From the NCBI GenBank assembly GCA_963728855.1, contig CAVSLN010000001.1, positions 806,001-870,000 of the forward strand: DNA of 64,000 nt. Direction: 5' to 3'. The notes under the pieces were generated by a model. The model did no database searches, had not been told where the DNA came from, and saw only the letters and a list, made by a program, of their open reading frames with translations. Within the stretch, counting starts at the first letter, position 1. Each line of letters starts with the position of its first letter. A program made the position numbers and the translations under genes. Shown one piece after another: positions 53,786 to 62,224 of the stretch. This DNA comes from AC-43 sp963728855 (GTDB taxonomy: Bacteria > Actinomycetota > Actinomycetes > Mycobacteriales > Micromonosporaceae).

Positions 53786-55060
53786 CTACCGGCTTGGTGA
53801 CGGCGAGGTGTGGCCGGTGCGCTGGGTGCAGACCAGGTTCGACGGCGCGACGAGGTCGGTGCCGTACACGGCGACGATCGTGAAGCAGTAGTCCAGCCTC
53901 GGGTTGAGCCCGATGACCGTGTAGGTCGGCTGGCCGGGCGGAAGGGCCGCGTACTGGCTCAGCTGCGTGCCGGCCTTACCCGCCTCGACCAGGAACGGCA
54001 CCGTACCGCCGCTCGGGTCGGTCCAGGTCAGCGTCACGGAGTCACCGTTGTCGCGAATCTTGACGTCGGTCGGCGCGGCGCCGGCCGGGGAGGCGCGGCC
54101 AGGGGAACCGCCGCTGCTGCTCTGCGCCGGACGCGTGCTGCCCGGTGCCGTCGTCGGTCCGGCCAGCGGCCCCGGCCCTGGCCCCGGTCCCTGTCCCGGG
54201 GAGGCGAACGCGAGCACCGCGACGACCGCGGCCGCCGCGACCGCGGCGACGGCCACGACCGCCAGGACGATCAGCGGGGTACGGCTCCGGTGCGCTTCCT
54301 CATAGTGCGTTCCCTCGAAGTGCGTTCCCTCGAAGTGCGGGCGCTCCGGCATGCGCTCCTGCGGCGGCGCGCCTCCCGCGAACGGGTCGATCGCCAGCCG
54401 GGGGATCTCCGGCTCACCGGGCCGGTACCCCGGCGGCGGCTGCGGTGCCGCCTCAGCGGGTGGCCCGGGCCGGTAGATGCCGCGGTCGGGCTGGGGCTCG
54501 GGCGCCTGGGCCGGGGCCGGGGCCCGGGCCGGGGTTGGGGCTGGGGCCGGGCTTGGGGCCGGGGCCTGGACGGGAGCGGGTGCCGGTTCGGTGAACCGGG
54601 CCTGCGCCTCCGGTCCCGGCTCGGCGACCGGCGCGTCGGCGCCCAGGTAGCGCAGGGCCGTCCGCACGTACGGGTGCTGTGGCCCGAACACGCCAGGCCC
54701 GTACCGGGCGACCCGGGTCAGGTTGCGCCGGGCCTCGTGCCGGTTGCCCAGCTCGTCGGCGATCGCGCCCAGCTCCGCCGAGATACCGAGCACCACCGGG
54801 TCGTCCTCGGCCATGCGCAGCAGCGCGCCCTCCAGCGCCTCCTCCAGTACCCGCCGCGTCGAGGCCAGCTCACCCAGCTCCCGGTACACCGTCGCCAGCC
54901 GCCGCATCGTCTCGATGACGTCCGGGTTGTCGACCCCCAGCCGGATGGCGGCCACGTCGGCGACCGGTTCCAACAGGTCCCGGGCGCCCGCGAGGTTGCC
55001 CTGCGTACGCATGGCGTCGGCGTCGCGCCATACTGCGCTGAGGTGATGCGGTGCGGACAC
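53786..55060 (-). CDS. TPR-like protein with membrane helix and C-terminal fibronectin III domain
   Basis: 424 residues. Helical TPR-like repeats (about 5-140: DLLEPVADVAAIRLG, MRRLATVYRELGELA, GAIADELGNRHEARRNL), then a Pro/Ala/Gln-rich linker with PAPAPTPARAPAPA, a short tandem motif FEGTHFEGTHYEEAH and one membrane helix near 275-297. A fibronectin-III-like end follows (VTLTWTDPSGGTVPFLVE, YTVIGLNPRLDYCFTIVAV). Tetratricopeptide inside and FN3 outside suggests a scaffold that links cytoplasm to the large FN3 protein next door. Confidence 0.78.
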   Translation of the reverse strand: MSAPHHLSAVWRDADAMRTQGNLAGARDLLEPVADVAAIRLGVDNPDVIETMRRLATVYRELGELASTRRVLEEALEGALLRMAEDDPVVLGISAELGAIADELGNRHEARRNLTRVARYGPGVFGPQHPYVRTALRYLGADAPVAEPGPEAQARFTEPAPAPVQAPAPSPAPAPTPARAPAPAQAPEPQPDRGIYRPGPPAEAAPQPPPGYRPGEPEIPRLAIDPFAGGAPPQERMPERPHFEGTHFEGTHYEEAHRSRTPLIVLAVVAVAAVAAAAVVAVLAFASPGQGPGPGPGPLAGPTTAPGSTRPAQSSSGGSPGRASPAGAAPTDVKIRDNGDSVTLTWTDPSGGTVPFLVEAGKAGTQLSQYAALPPGQPTYTVIGLNPRLDYCFTIVAVYGTDLVAPSNLVCTQRTGHTSPSPSR

Positions 55061-55117
55061 CCCGCCATGCTGCCCGCCGGACCGGCCCTCGCGCCAGCCC
55101 GACGGGCAGCCTGTGCG

Positions 55118-56680
55118 TTACCGGCTCGGCAGGTCGACCCAGGAGGGGCCGGCCAGCGTGATCGGGTGTACCCCGCTGTTGGCGTCGAGGAACAGCGGGT
55201 CCCTGGTGTCCAGGACCAGGGCGAGGCGGTGCCCGGCCGGTACGTCGTACGCGGTCACCGGGAACGCCGCCTCGACCGGGCCGACCGGCGCCACCCAGGT
55301 GACCGGGGCGGTGGCCACCAGCCGGCCGGTACCCCAGGCATCCTCGTCGTACAGGTAACCGACGACCGTACCGGTGGCCGGCGCCGACTCCAGCGAGAGG
55401 TGCATGCGCGGGATGCCGCAGATGGCCGTACCGGACGGCAGCGCCCCGCTCTGCCACACCGCCCCGTTGACCCGGCTCACGCTCGGCAGCCAGTCGGTGG
55501 GCGGGATCCCGCTCAGCGCCTCGAACCCGTTGGACAGGATGGCCACCCCGGCGTCGGCCGTGGTGTCCAGCCCGGTCCAGACCGGCCGGGTCCAGCCGGC
55601 GTCGGGTACCGGACTGGTGAGCGGTCCGGTACCGGTGTACCACGGCACGTCGCCCATGCCGTACCGGGTGACCGGGGCCGAGGCGTGCGCCCAGTCCGCG
55701 TACCCCTCGATCGCTCCAGACTCGCGGACCCGCAGCAGGACGGGCGGCTCCATGGCAATGCCGGTGTCCACAGTGGACAGATACTGGTCGAACCATCGCC
55801 GTGCGCTCGTCCAGACGTGGTTGTCCAGTCCGGCCAGGCCCGACGCCTCGACCACCGCGTGGTCCCCGGCGGCCAGCTCCAGCCGCTTCGGCCCGGTCAG
55901 CCCGGCGAAGAAGTCCACCAGCGGGTTGGGCCCGAAGAGGCTGTCGCCGTACGAGTTCGCGATCAGGATCGCGGGATGGTGCGCGTTGATCGCCGGCAGG
56001 TACGTCGCCGCCGACCGTACCCGCGCCCACGTCTGGATCGCTGCCTGGTTACGGTTGGCGAAGTAGTCGGAGATCATCTGGTTCAGCTCGGCGCTCGGCC
56101 GGCCGGTCAGCGTCGCCAGCGCCTGGAGCAGGAAGACCGCCTGCGGATGCCGGGTCTGGTTGGCGTATAAGGCGTCGACCAGGTCGGTCCAGCACGACAT
56201 GGCGACCACGGCGTGGATGCGCGCGTCGAACCCGGCCGCGACCAGGCTGATCCCCGCGCCGTACGAGATCCCGGCCAGCCCTATCCGGTCCGGGTCGGCA
56301 CCGCTGTGCGCGGTCAGCCAGTCCAGCACGCTCGACACGTCGGCGATGTCCTTCGGCCCGGCGGTGTCGATCTCCCCACCGGACCCCCAGAACCCCCGCG
56401 TCGTGTACGACAGCACCGTGTACCCGCCCCGCGCCAGCCGATCGGCCTGCGCCAGGTACTCCGCGTCGTTCAGCCCCCAGCTCGCGACGAAGACGACCGC
56501 CGGGTGGGGTCCGGGGCTGGTCGGCTCGATGATGTTGGCCTTCAGCAGAGCGCCATCGGTGGCCGTGATGTTCACGGCCCGGAACCCGGTGGTAGCCGCC
56601 TCGGCGCTCGCTGGGAGCGCGGCCGCCGTGGTGGCAGGGACAAGAGACAGAAGAAGAAAGGGTACGGCCCGTCCACGCAT
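55118..56680 (-). CDS. Secreted CocE/NonD-type alpha/beta hydrolase (X-Pro dipeptidyl-peptidase-like)
   Basis: 520 residues. A signal peptide (RGRAVPFLLLSLVPATTAAA, cut near SAEA) leads to a mature alpha/beta hydrolase: VVFVASWGLNDAEYLAQA, TRGFWGSGGEID and nucleophile elbow GISYGAGISL. His is likely in LELAAGDHAVV and Asp upstream. The C-terminal 200 residues form a jelly-roll (CocE C-terminal domain) ending TLAGPSWVDLPSR. It cleaves esters or Xaa-Pro peptides outside the cell; the substrate is unknown. Confidence 0.88.
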   Translation of the reverse strand: MRGRAVPFLLLSLVPATTAAALPASAEAATTGFRAVNITATDGALLKANIIEPTSPGPHPAVVFVASWGLNDAEYLAQADRLARGGYTVLSYTTRGFWGSGGEIDTAGPKDIADVSSVLDWLTAHSGADPDRIGLAGISYGAGISLVAAGFDARIHAVVAMSCWTDLVDALYANQTRHPQAVFLLQALATLTGRPSAELNQMISDYFANRNQAAIQTWARVRSAATYLPAINAHHPAILIANSYGDSLFGPNPLVDFFAGLTGPKRLELAAGDHAVVEASGLAGLDNHVWTSARRWFDQYLSTVDTGIAMEPPVLLRVRESGAIEGYADWAHASAPVTRYGMGDVPWYTGTGPLTSPVPDAGWTRPVWTGLDTTADAGVAILSNGFEALSGIPPTDWLPSVSRVNGAVWQSGALPSGTAICGIPRMHLSLESAPATGTVVGYLYDEDAWGTGRLVATAPVTWVAPVGPVEAAFPVTAYDVPAGHRLALVLDTRDPLFLDANSGVHPITLAGPSWVDLPSR

Positions 56681-56931
56681 GGCACCCTCGCCAGGTCGAA
56701 GTTACCCACAAGTAGCACCGGTGTTACTGGAGGGTAACGTCAAGGTGCGTCTGGCCACAAGAGTGAAAGTCGCCGATATCTTTCGGGTACGGCCAGCCGG
56801 TCCGACCCGTTCGGGATGCCCCTGCGCGCCCGCCTGGTCGACCGTGTACAGTGATGCCCCGTGCGACCCGCCGGGCGGGCCGGGGTACTCGATGTCCCTG
56901 GGGGTGCCGCCCGGGTAAAGTGGACGCGCAG

Positions 56932-57015
56932 GTCCGAGTGGCGGAATGGCAGACGCGCTAGCTTGAGGTGCTAGTGCCCGCATAGGGCGTGGGGGTTCAA
57001 GTCCCCCCTCGGACA
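56932..57015 (+). tRNA. tRNA-Leu (anticodon GAG)
   Basis: 84 bases starting GTCCGAG and ending CTCGGAC plus discriminator A. The acceptor stem has seven pairs. The anticodon stem CTAGC/GCTAG encloses TTGAGGT, giving anticodon GAG for CUC codons. A long variable arm (class II) and a T-loop GTTCAAG are present, consistent with tRNA-Leu. No CCA is encoded. TAAAGT at 56916-56921 could be its -10 box. The 3' half overlaps the recombinase stop codon at 56997. Confidence 0.95.
56985..57015. other. Predicted attachment site (attL) in the tRNA-Leu 3' end
   Basis: The T-arm and acceptor 3' strand of the tRNA are shared with the last codons of the serine recombinase on the opposite strand (stop at 56997-56999). 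A mobile element that carries a copy of the tRNA 3' end would restore the gene on insertion. The other boundary lies outside this window, so the site is inferred from position only. Confidence 0.45.
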
Positions 57016-58729
57016 CGAACCATTTCCCAACGGTGCGCGCCTAGATCAGCTTGGGCGTACACCTTTTGTGTGTCGGGGTGGTAGGTCAGCCGTAGGCCGA
57101 GTTGGCGGTACACCTCTGCCTTGTCGGCGGGGTCGGCCTCGGCGAGGGCGACGACGATGTCGCCGAGAGCGTGGACGAGGTTGGCGATCTCGTCGCGGCT
57201 CATGCGGCGGGTGCTGGTGGGTTGGTCGTTGTCGTGATCGAGTTGTGCCTGGGCGCGGATGCGTTCGGCTTGGGTTTGGGTGATCCACGACGTGACCAGT
57301 GCCGGGTCGCCGCCAGCGTCGAGGACTGCCCGGTAGCGTTTGATCTTGGCGTCGCATTCGGCGATGACGGCTTGCGCGCGGCTGGTGGCCGGGCTGGCGG
57401 GGTCGGGGCCGTACTGGTCGGCCATGGCGGTGATGGTGTGCTCGCGCTGGTCGGGTGCGAAGACCTGGGTCAGCCAGGCGTCGACCGAACCGATGACCGC
57501 GTCCTCGCGCATGATGACGTTGCGCGGGTGTCCGACCTTGTTCGCCAGCGCGTATTCCTGGGGGAAGCGGCACCGGTAGTAGGCCGACCCGTGGGAGTGC
57601 TGGCCCTGCATCTTGCGTTGACACACGGCGCAGTCGACCGCGCCTCGAAAGACGTAGGGGTGGCGGGTGCGGTGCTGCTTGTGTTGGCCGCCGCGTGCGC
57701 TGCCTCGGCTGGTGAGGATGTCCTGGGCGCGGGTGAAGGTGTCGTCGTCGATGAGCGGCTCGTGCGCCAGCTCTTTGGAGGTGATCCACTGGTCGGGCTT
57801 GTTCCAGCGCATCACGCTGGTGTGGCCATCGCCACGTCCTCGACGTTCATCAGGATCTCGTCGGTGCGCTGCTTGTTCCAGACCTGCCGTCCGGTGTAGC
57901 GGGGGTTGGTCAGGATGGCGCGTACCGCGCTCTTGGACCAGGCGATCCCGGAGCGGTGCCGGTTGCGGGCGGGGTCGTGCGCCGACGGCGATGCGATGGC
58001 ATCGCCGGTCAGTCCTTCGGCGATGAGGAACAGGCCGTTGCCGGCGAGGAACTCCGCGAAGATGCGCCGCACGACCGGGGCGGCCGTTTCGTCTGGGGTC
58101 AACGCGTGCAACCGCCTGCCGTCGGCGGCCTTGGCGGGGTTGGGGTGCGGACCGATGTCTTTGAGGGTGTAGCCGTAGGGCGGACGGCCGCCGAGGTAGC
58201 GGCCTTCCAGGTGCGTCTGGGCGGCCATCGCGGAACGCACGCGGATCTTGACGCGGTTGCGCTCGCCCTTGCTCATGCCGCCGTAGACGGACATGACCAG
58301 TTCGTGTGCCTCGTTGCTCGGGTCGATCGCACCGCCGATCTCTGGCACCCACAGCTCGACGCCGTAGTGCTCGAACAGCGGCAGGGTCAGACCGAACTGG
58401 TTGCCGTAGAAGGCGCGATGTGGCTCACCGATGACCACCCTGTGGAACCCACGGTTAGGGTCGCGCAGGGCGGCCAGGAGCAGGCTGGCCTCGGGTCGCC
58501 GCTGCCAGGGCAGCGAGCGGCTGTCGCCGATGTCGAAGAACTCGACGGTGATCCGACCATGGTGTGGGGCTATCAAGGTGTTCGCGCGGGTGAGCTGCCA
58601 GATCCGTGACGACTCGGGGTCTTGGTTGTCCTCGGTGGAGACCCGGCCATAGAACGCGAAGTCCAGGACGGGAGGGTCGAAGCTTTCCCGCTGGATGTCG
58701 CGGTGTACCCGGTCAGCGTCGATGTTCAT
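56997..58729 (-). CDS. Large serine recombinase (integrase), one missing base
   Basis: From ATG 58729: catalytic domain AFYGRVSTEDNQDPE (Ser in RVSTED), DSRSLPWQRRPE, MSKGERNRVKIRVRSAM and the recombinase domain GRYLGGRPPYGY. A zinc ribbon (CAVCQRKM, YYRCRFPQEYA) and a coiled region follow. A base is missing near 57822; with it the protein has about 577 residues, normal for serine integrases. It is the last gene of the coupled operon and ends inside the tRNA. Serine integrases seldom use tRNA genes, an unusual pairing. Confidence 0.85.
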
Positions 58730-58952
58730 GGTGGTCGTTGGTTCCCTTCGACGGTTCGGCCTGTGCGTTGCGTTTGGCGTACACGTTGACCAGAAGCCGC
58801 AGCAGGGCGCGTGCGGCGGCCGGTGACAGCACCGGCCGCACCGGTGGAACGATCACCGCGCGCACGCCCGACGGCGGCTGGGGCGTCGACGTGTCGACCG
58901 TCCATGGACGCCCCGCCTCATCTGGTTCGTCAAGGCCGGGCTGGCTCGTCAC
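58713..58952 (-). CDS. Small protein upstream of the recombinase
   Basis: 79 residues from GTG 58952, which overlaps the stop of the preceding gene (GTGA). Recognisable piece: VRAVIVPPVRPVLSPAAARALLRLLVNVYAK, quoted here in two parts, VRAVIVPPVRPVLSPA and ARALLRLLVNVYAK. Helical, basic end (RNAQAEPSKG). Its end overlaps the recombinase start by 17 bases. I recall similar short proteins just before recombinases in actinobacterial elements. It may be a recombination directionality factor or an integrase regulator; unproven. Confidence 0.6.
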   Translation of the reverse strand: MTSQPGLDEPDEAGRPWTVDTSTPQPPSGVRAVIVPPVRPVLSPAAARALLRLLVNVYAKRNAQAEPSKGTNDHHEHRR

Positions 58953-59176
58953 CGCCGCCCCCACTGCTCGCGTCGTACAGGGGCGTTCCGAGCAGGGCAG
59001 GGCGGGTGCTCGGCTACCGGCCATCCAACGGTCGCCGCACGGACGAGCCGACTAGACCGGTGCGCGGCGGCAACCGCGACCGTGTGTTCAATCGGCGAGC
59101 ACCCGCGTAGGTGCAGCACCGCTTCGACGGCGCACGCCTCGACGAACGACGCTGCCGCGATAGCGTGCCCGTTCAT
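58949..59176 (-). CDS. Small protein of unknown function, coupled to the methyltransferase
   Basis: 75 residues from ATG 59176, overlapping the methyltransferase stop (ATGA). Opening ATG-coded NGHAIAAASFVEACAVEAVL, then RGCSPIEHTVAVAAAHRSSR. It is an Ala-rich helical protein with two Cys. The unusual chain of four-base overlaps on both sides supports it as a real coding sequence. Function unknown. Confidence 0.55.
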   Translation of the reverse strand: MNGHAIAAASFVEACAVEAVLHLRGCSPIEHTVAVAAAHRSSRLVRAATVGWPVAEHPPCPARNAPVRREQWGRR

Positions 59177-60123
59177 CCCGACACCGCCTCGGCCGAATTG
59201 GCACGAGGGCGGGCCTCAAACACAACGACGTCCTCGTGCTGGAGGAGCCATTGCGGGTCGCCGTCGGCGATGGCGGCGCGGACGTTGCGCTGTTGGAAGA
59301 ACGAGGCGCGGGGTACGAGCCGTTCGTTGCGGATGCCGGCGATGAGGGCGGCGCATTCCTCGTGTAGGTGCAGCCCGGCGTTGATGCCGGCGGCGACGAC
59401 CATGCCGGGGATGTCGACCAGTTCGCCGTGGCGGCGGTAGGGGCGGGCGGTGATGGCGACGTGCCCGCCGGGGCGCAGGATCGCCGCACACCCGGTGAGG
59501 ATATGGGTGAACCCTTCGGCCAGCTCGTCGTGGTGGCGGTAGGCGAGGTTACCGGCGTCGCCGCCGTAGCGGTGGTTGATCTTTGCGACCTTGCCCCGCC
59601 GGGGGCCGGGGGTGCGGACGTGGCCGTGGGTGGACGGCCCGTACGGCGGGGAGGTGACCACCAACGCGATCCGCCCATGCAACTCGGGTGGGATCAGCGC
59701 GGGCAGGTGCCGCGAGTCGCCCTGGACGACCTGCCCGAGGCCGGCGGCACCCTGGGCGGTGGCGAGGCGGATGTTGCCGGCGGCGAGGGCCGCCCAGCGG
59801 GCCTCGTACTCCACGCCGATGCCGTGGCGGCCCAGGTGCATCGCCTCCACGACGGTGGTGAAGATGCCGGCCATCGGGTCGCACACCCACTCGCCGATCT
59901 CGGTGTAGGTGTTGATCAGGTAGCGGGCGATGGACGGCAGCATCTTGCCCGGATGGGCGAGGGACTCGGGGGTGTACCGGCCGCGTCGCTGCTCGCGCGA
60001 GCAGACCTGCCCGGTCACGAACACCGAGCCCTGCCGGGCGGGGGCAGTGGCCGGGCCTCGACCGGGGCTGGGCACGGTTGCGGCCGTCACCGGCGGCGTG
60101 AGCAGGACGGTCGACTCAGGCAT
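59173..60123 (-). CDS. DNA methyltransferase (N4-cytosine/N6-adenine type)
   Basis: 316 residues. The catalytic motif is TSPPYGPS near residue 158. The AdoMet-binding motif is VCDPMAGIFTTVVEA near 80, in the position of the usual DPFxGxGT; here the second Gly is replaced by Ile-Phe. The order motif I then SPPY, with GRHGIGVEYEARW between them, is the beta-type layout. It is coupled to neighbours on both sides by eight- and four-base overlaps. No restriction endonuclease gene is seen, so a solitary methylase is likely. Confidence 0.82.
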   Translation of the reverse strand: MPESTVLLTPPVTAATVPSPGRGPATAPARQGSVFVTGQVCSREQRRGRYTPESLAHPGKMLPSIARYLINTYTEIGEWVCDPMAGIFTTVVEAMHLGRHGIGVEYEARWAALAAGNIRLATAQGAAGLGQVVQGDSRHLPALIPPELHGRIALVVTSPPYGPSTHGHVRTPGPRRGKVAKINHRYGGDAGNLAYRHHDELAEGFTHILTGCAAILRPGGHVAITARPYRRHGELVDIPGMVVAAGINAGLHLHEECAALIAGIRNERLVPRASFFQQRNVRAAIADGDPQWLLQHEDVVVFEARPRANSAEAVSG

Positions 60124-60823
60124 CGCTGCCTCCCACGCGGCGCTGGAAGGCGAGGAGCTTGTGGTGCGACGGCTGGTGCCGGCCGTCGAGCAGGGCCGCC
60201 GCAGGGGTGTCCGCGGTGTCGGGCATCGCCCGAGGTTCGTGCTCCGACAGCGGCACCAGCGGCACGAGGAACTCCTGCTGCCAGGTCAGGCCGGCGGTGC
60301 GGGCGGCGGCGATGACCGTGGCCCGGTGGCTGACCCGACCGTCGGTCGGGCCGTGCGCGGTCAACGCGGCGAGCAGGTATCCGCCGGGGCGCAGCATGGT
60401 CCGCCAGGTGTGCATGGCGCGGGTCATGGCGTGCAGGTCCAGGCTGTACGCGCCCGCGCGGGGCAGCCTCGCCAGGATGAGCCCGGTGCGCGGGTGGCCG
60501 AAGATCCGCCGGGCCGGCGGTGCCGGCCGCGCCCGACGGCGGTCTCCGTCGGTCGTCAGGTGTACGGGCTGGCGGCCGAGGAACCGCGCCGCGCTGGCGA
60601 TCGTGGGGTGCTCGTCCAGCTCGATGACGAGGTCGCCGCGTTCGGTGTAGGTGGCGATGAGACGGGCGATGTCGTTGGGCTGTATCCCGCACCAGTCGGC
60701 CGGCGCGGCCGGGGCCGGTGCGTCCGCCGACCGGGGACGGCGGCGGTGCGGGGTGGGAAGGAAGATGGCGACCGGCACCGGCGGTAGGCCGGAACCGGCG
60801 GGTGTGGAACGAGTCTGCGACAT
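60116..60823 (-). CDS. Methyltransferase-like protein paired with the DNA methyltransferase
   Basis: 235 residues from ATG 60823 (GTG 60838 possible). The C-terminal half has MLRPGGYLLAALTAHGP, the post-catalytic strand of Rossmann methyltransferases, and EFLVPLVPL. A clear AdoMet-binding motif I and catalytic NPPY/SPPY are absent (LVIELDEHPTIASAARFLG occupies the place). It may be an inactive partner or specificity subunit. It is the first gene of the leftward operon. Confidence 0.65.
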   Translation of the reverse strand: MSQTRSTPAGSGLPPVPVAIFLPTPHRRRPRSADAPAPAAPADWCGIQPNDIARLIATYTERGDLVIELDEHPTIASAARFLGRQPVHLTTDGDRRRARPAPPARRIFGHPRTGLILARLPRAGAYSLDLHAMTRAMHTWRTMLRPGGYLLAALTAHGPTDGRVSHRATVIAAARTAGLTWQQEFLVPLVPLSEHEPRAMPDTADTPAAALLDGRHQPSHHKLLAFQRRVGGSDA

Positions 60824-60863
60824 GGGCGTGTGGGCCACGGCCGCTGACGAACGCTGACACTAG

Positions 60864-60885
60864 GGGATTACAAAAATCAAGATCG
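60864..60885 (+). repeat. 22-bp inverted repeat, left copy (in front of the leftward operon)
   Basis: GGGATTACAAAAATCAAGAT followed by CG. Its exact reverse complement occurs at 63079-63100. It lies 41 bases upstream of the ATG at 60823. A/T-rich in a GC-rich region, it is likely a promoter or operator element. It shares CAAGATC with the short repeats at 61468-62136. Confidence 0.85.
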
Positions 60886-61053
60886 AGTTGGAACGCGGCT
60901 GTCATGGCCGCCGCTTCCCGCGCCAGACACGAGGCGCCCACGGCACCCATGAACAAGATCAATTGCCTGGTTGGGTCCACGCGGTTCAGGGCGTGCGAAC
61001 GCACGCCGGGTGCACACCGAACCCGCAGCATTCGCCGGTCGGGAGCCGTTGCG

Positions 61054-61302
61054 GTGGGCGAGCATGAGCCCACGGCCACGGCGGTCGGGAAGATGGGGCT
61101 GGTCTGCGAGACGGCGGAACGGGTCCTCGACAGCGAACACGGACAAGCCGCGACAACGAGCCAGGTCGCCGCGAGCGCCGGACTTCCGCGCCCAGAACTG
61201 ACGTGCTGCCTGGACCTGCTGCTGGTGGCCGCTCGGTGTCCACGCGGTCCGAGCCGGCGATCCCACAGCGACCAGCGGTGCCGGCGTCGAACCCTTCATT
61301 GA
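61054..61302 (+). CDS. Possible small HTH-like protein in the control region
   Basis: 82 residues from GTG 61054. It reads GLVCETAERVLDSEHGQAAT, ATTSQVAASAGLPRPELTCC and DLLLVAARC, which looks like a helix-turn-helix with a Leu/Cys-rich end, then a basic tail. No good ribosome-binding site is seen and the protein is short, so this may be chance. It lies between the two copies of the 22-bp repeat. Confidence 0.35.
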   Translation: MGEHEPTATAVGKMGLVCETAERVLDSEHGQAATTSQVAASAGLPRPELTCCLDLLLVAARCPRGPSRRSHSDQRCRRRTLH

Positions 61303-61390
61303 CACCCCCTTTGATCATTGCGCCGCTCCGTCCGGTAGTGCCGCACGATCAGCGTCCGCACCCGGGACCGGGATAGCGCCTCGGCGGCTG

Positions 61391-62147
61391 GTTCAACCCT
61401 GGAACTTCGCGGCAGGAACACGCGAGCGTTGGGTGGTTGGACACGGTGCGTGGTCGCCGATGCCGCCTTGAACAAGATCATCGACTGGTTGAACACGCAG
61501 CTCACGACGGGCACGCGACGCGCGAGGTGATGGCGCGCAGGATCAACAGTCCGTAGCTCTGGCCGGGATCTCCCACACTCCCGGTGGGCGCGGGTTGAAC
61601 AAGATCAGATACGGGGTTGAACAAGATCCTCGCCAGCTTGAACAAGATCACCGGATGGGTTGAACACGCAGCTCACGACGGGTGCGCGGTGCGCGAGGTG
61701 ATGGCGCGCAGGATCACCGGCCCGTAGCTCTGGCCGGGATCGTTTGTGCTCCGGGTGGGCGGGGGTTGAACAAGATCCTCCGTGGGCTTGAACAAGATCA
61801 GAAATAGCATGAACAAGATCGCCGGAGGGTTGAACACGATCAACACGGCGTGCGTGGCGGCTTGAACACGCCGGACGAGGGTTGAACACCGGCCCGGATG
61901 ACACCGGCGGGACGCTCATCCGCGTCGATGTGACGGGGATCTTGTTCAAGGTGGCGTTCCTGGCGCCTCACCGATGCCGGTCAGTCGGTCGCGCGGCGCC
62001 TTGAACACGCAGGCCGGCGGGTTGAACACGCCCAGGATGCGCGGCCTTGCGCGCGGCCGTGGCGGCGATGGTCACGGGCGCCGGGCGGGGGTTGACCACG
62101 CCCTGTTCAACCCCCACCAAGGTCGATCTTGTTCAAGATGTGTTCAA
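61391..62147. repeat. Array of about 20 short motif copies (TTGAACAAGATC / TTGAACACG)
   Basis: Forward TTGAACAAGATC copies at 61468, 61595, 61617, 61638, 61766 and 61788; ATGAACAAGATC at 61809 (and 60948 outside); TTGAACACGATC at 61830; TTGAACACG/C at 61489, 61660, 61862, 61882, 62001 and 62022; inverted copies GATCTTGTTCAA at 61938 and 62125 and shorter inverted GTTCAA at 61391, 62105 and 62142. Spacing is irregular, with runs of 21-22 bases (61595-61638, 61766-61830). This is like iterons or a partition/regulator-binding region. The stretch 61303-62224 holds no convincing gene. Confidence 0.8.
61489..61777. repeat. 118-bp imperfect direct repeat within the array
   Basis: Bases 61489-61606 and 61660-61777 are two copies in the same orientation, 171 bases apart. 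Both open TTGAACACGCAGCTCACGAC and end GGTTGAACAAGATC. They differ by several substitutions. The duplication shows the array grew by copying a larger unit. Confidence 0.8.
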
Positions 62148-62224
62148 GCCGAGTGATGGCGTGGTGGTGCACGTCGGGCGGCCCTAGCCGCCGACCCAAT
62201 CCCACCGCCACTCGGGAGTTCACC

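Noticed and set aside
60877..61305. Minus-strand frame of 142 codons in the control region
   Set aside because: Low-complexity, no motif, and it competes with a slightly better forward frame (61054-61302).
61605..61949. Minus-strand open frame of 114 codons with repeated FN..GDLV motifs
   Set aside because: It is only the translation of the short DNA repeats and lacks any other sign of coding.
61391..62147. CRISPR array
   Set aside because: Repeats are only 9-12 bases, occur in both orientations and at irregular spacing, with no cas genes nearby.
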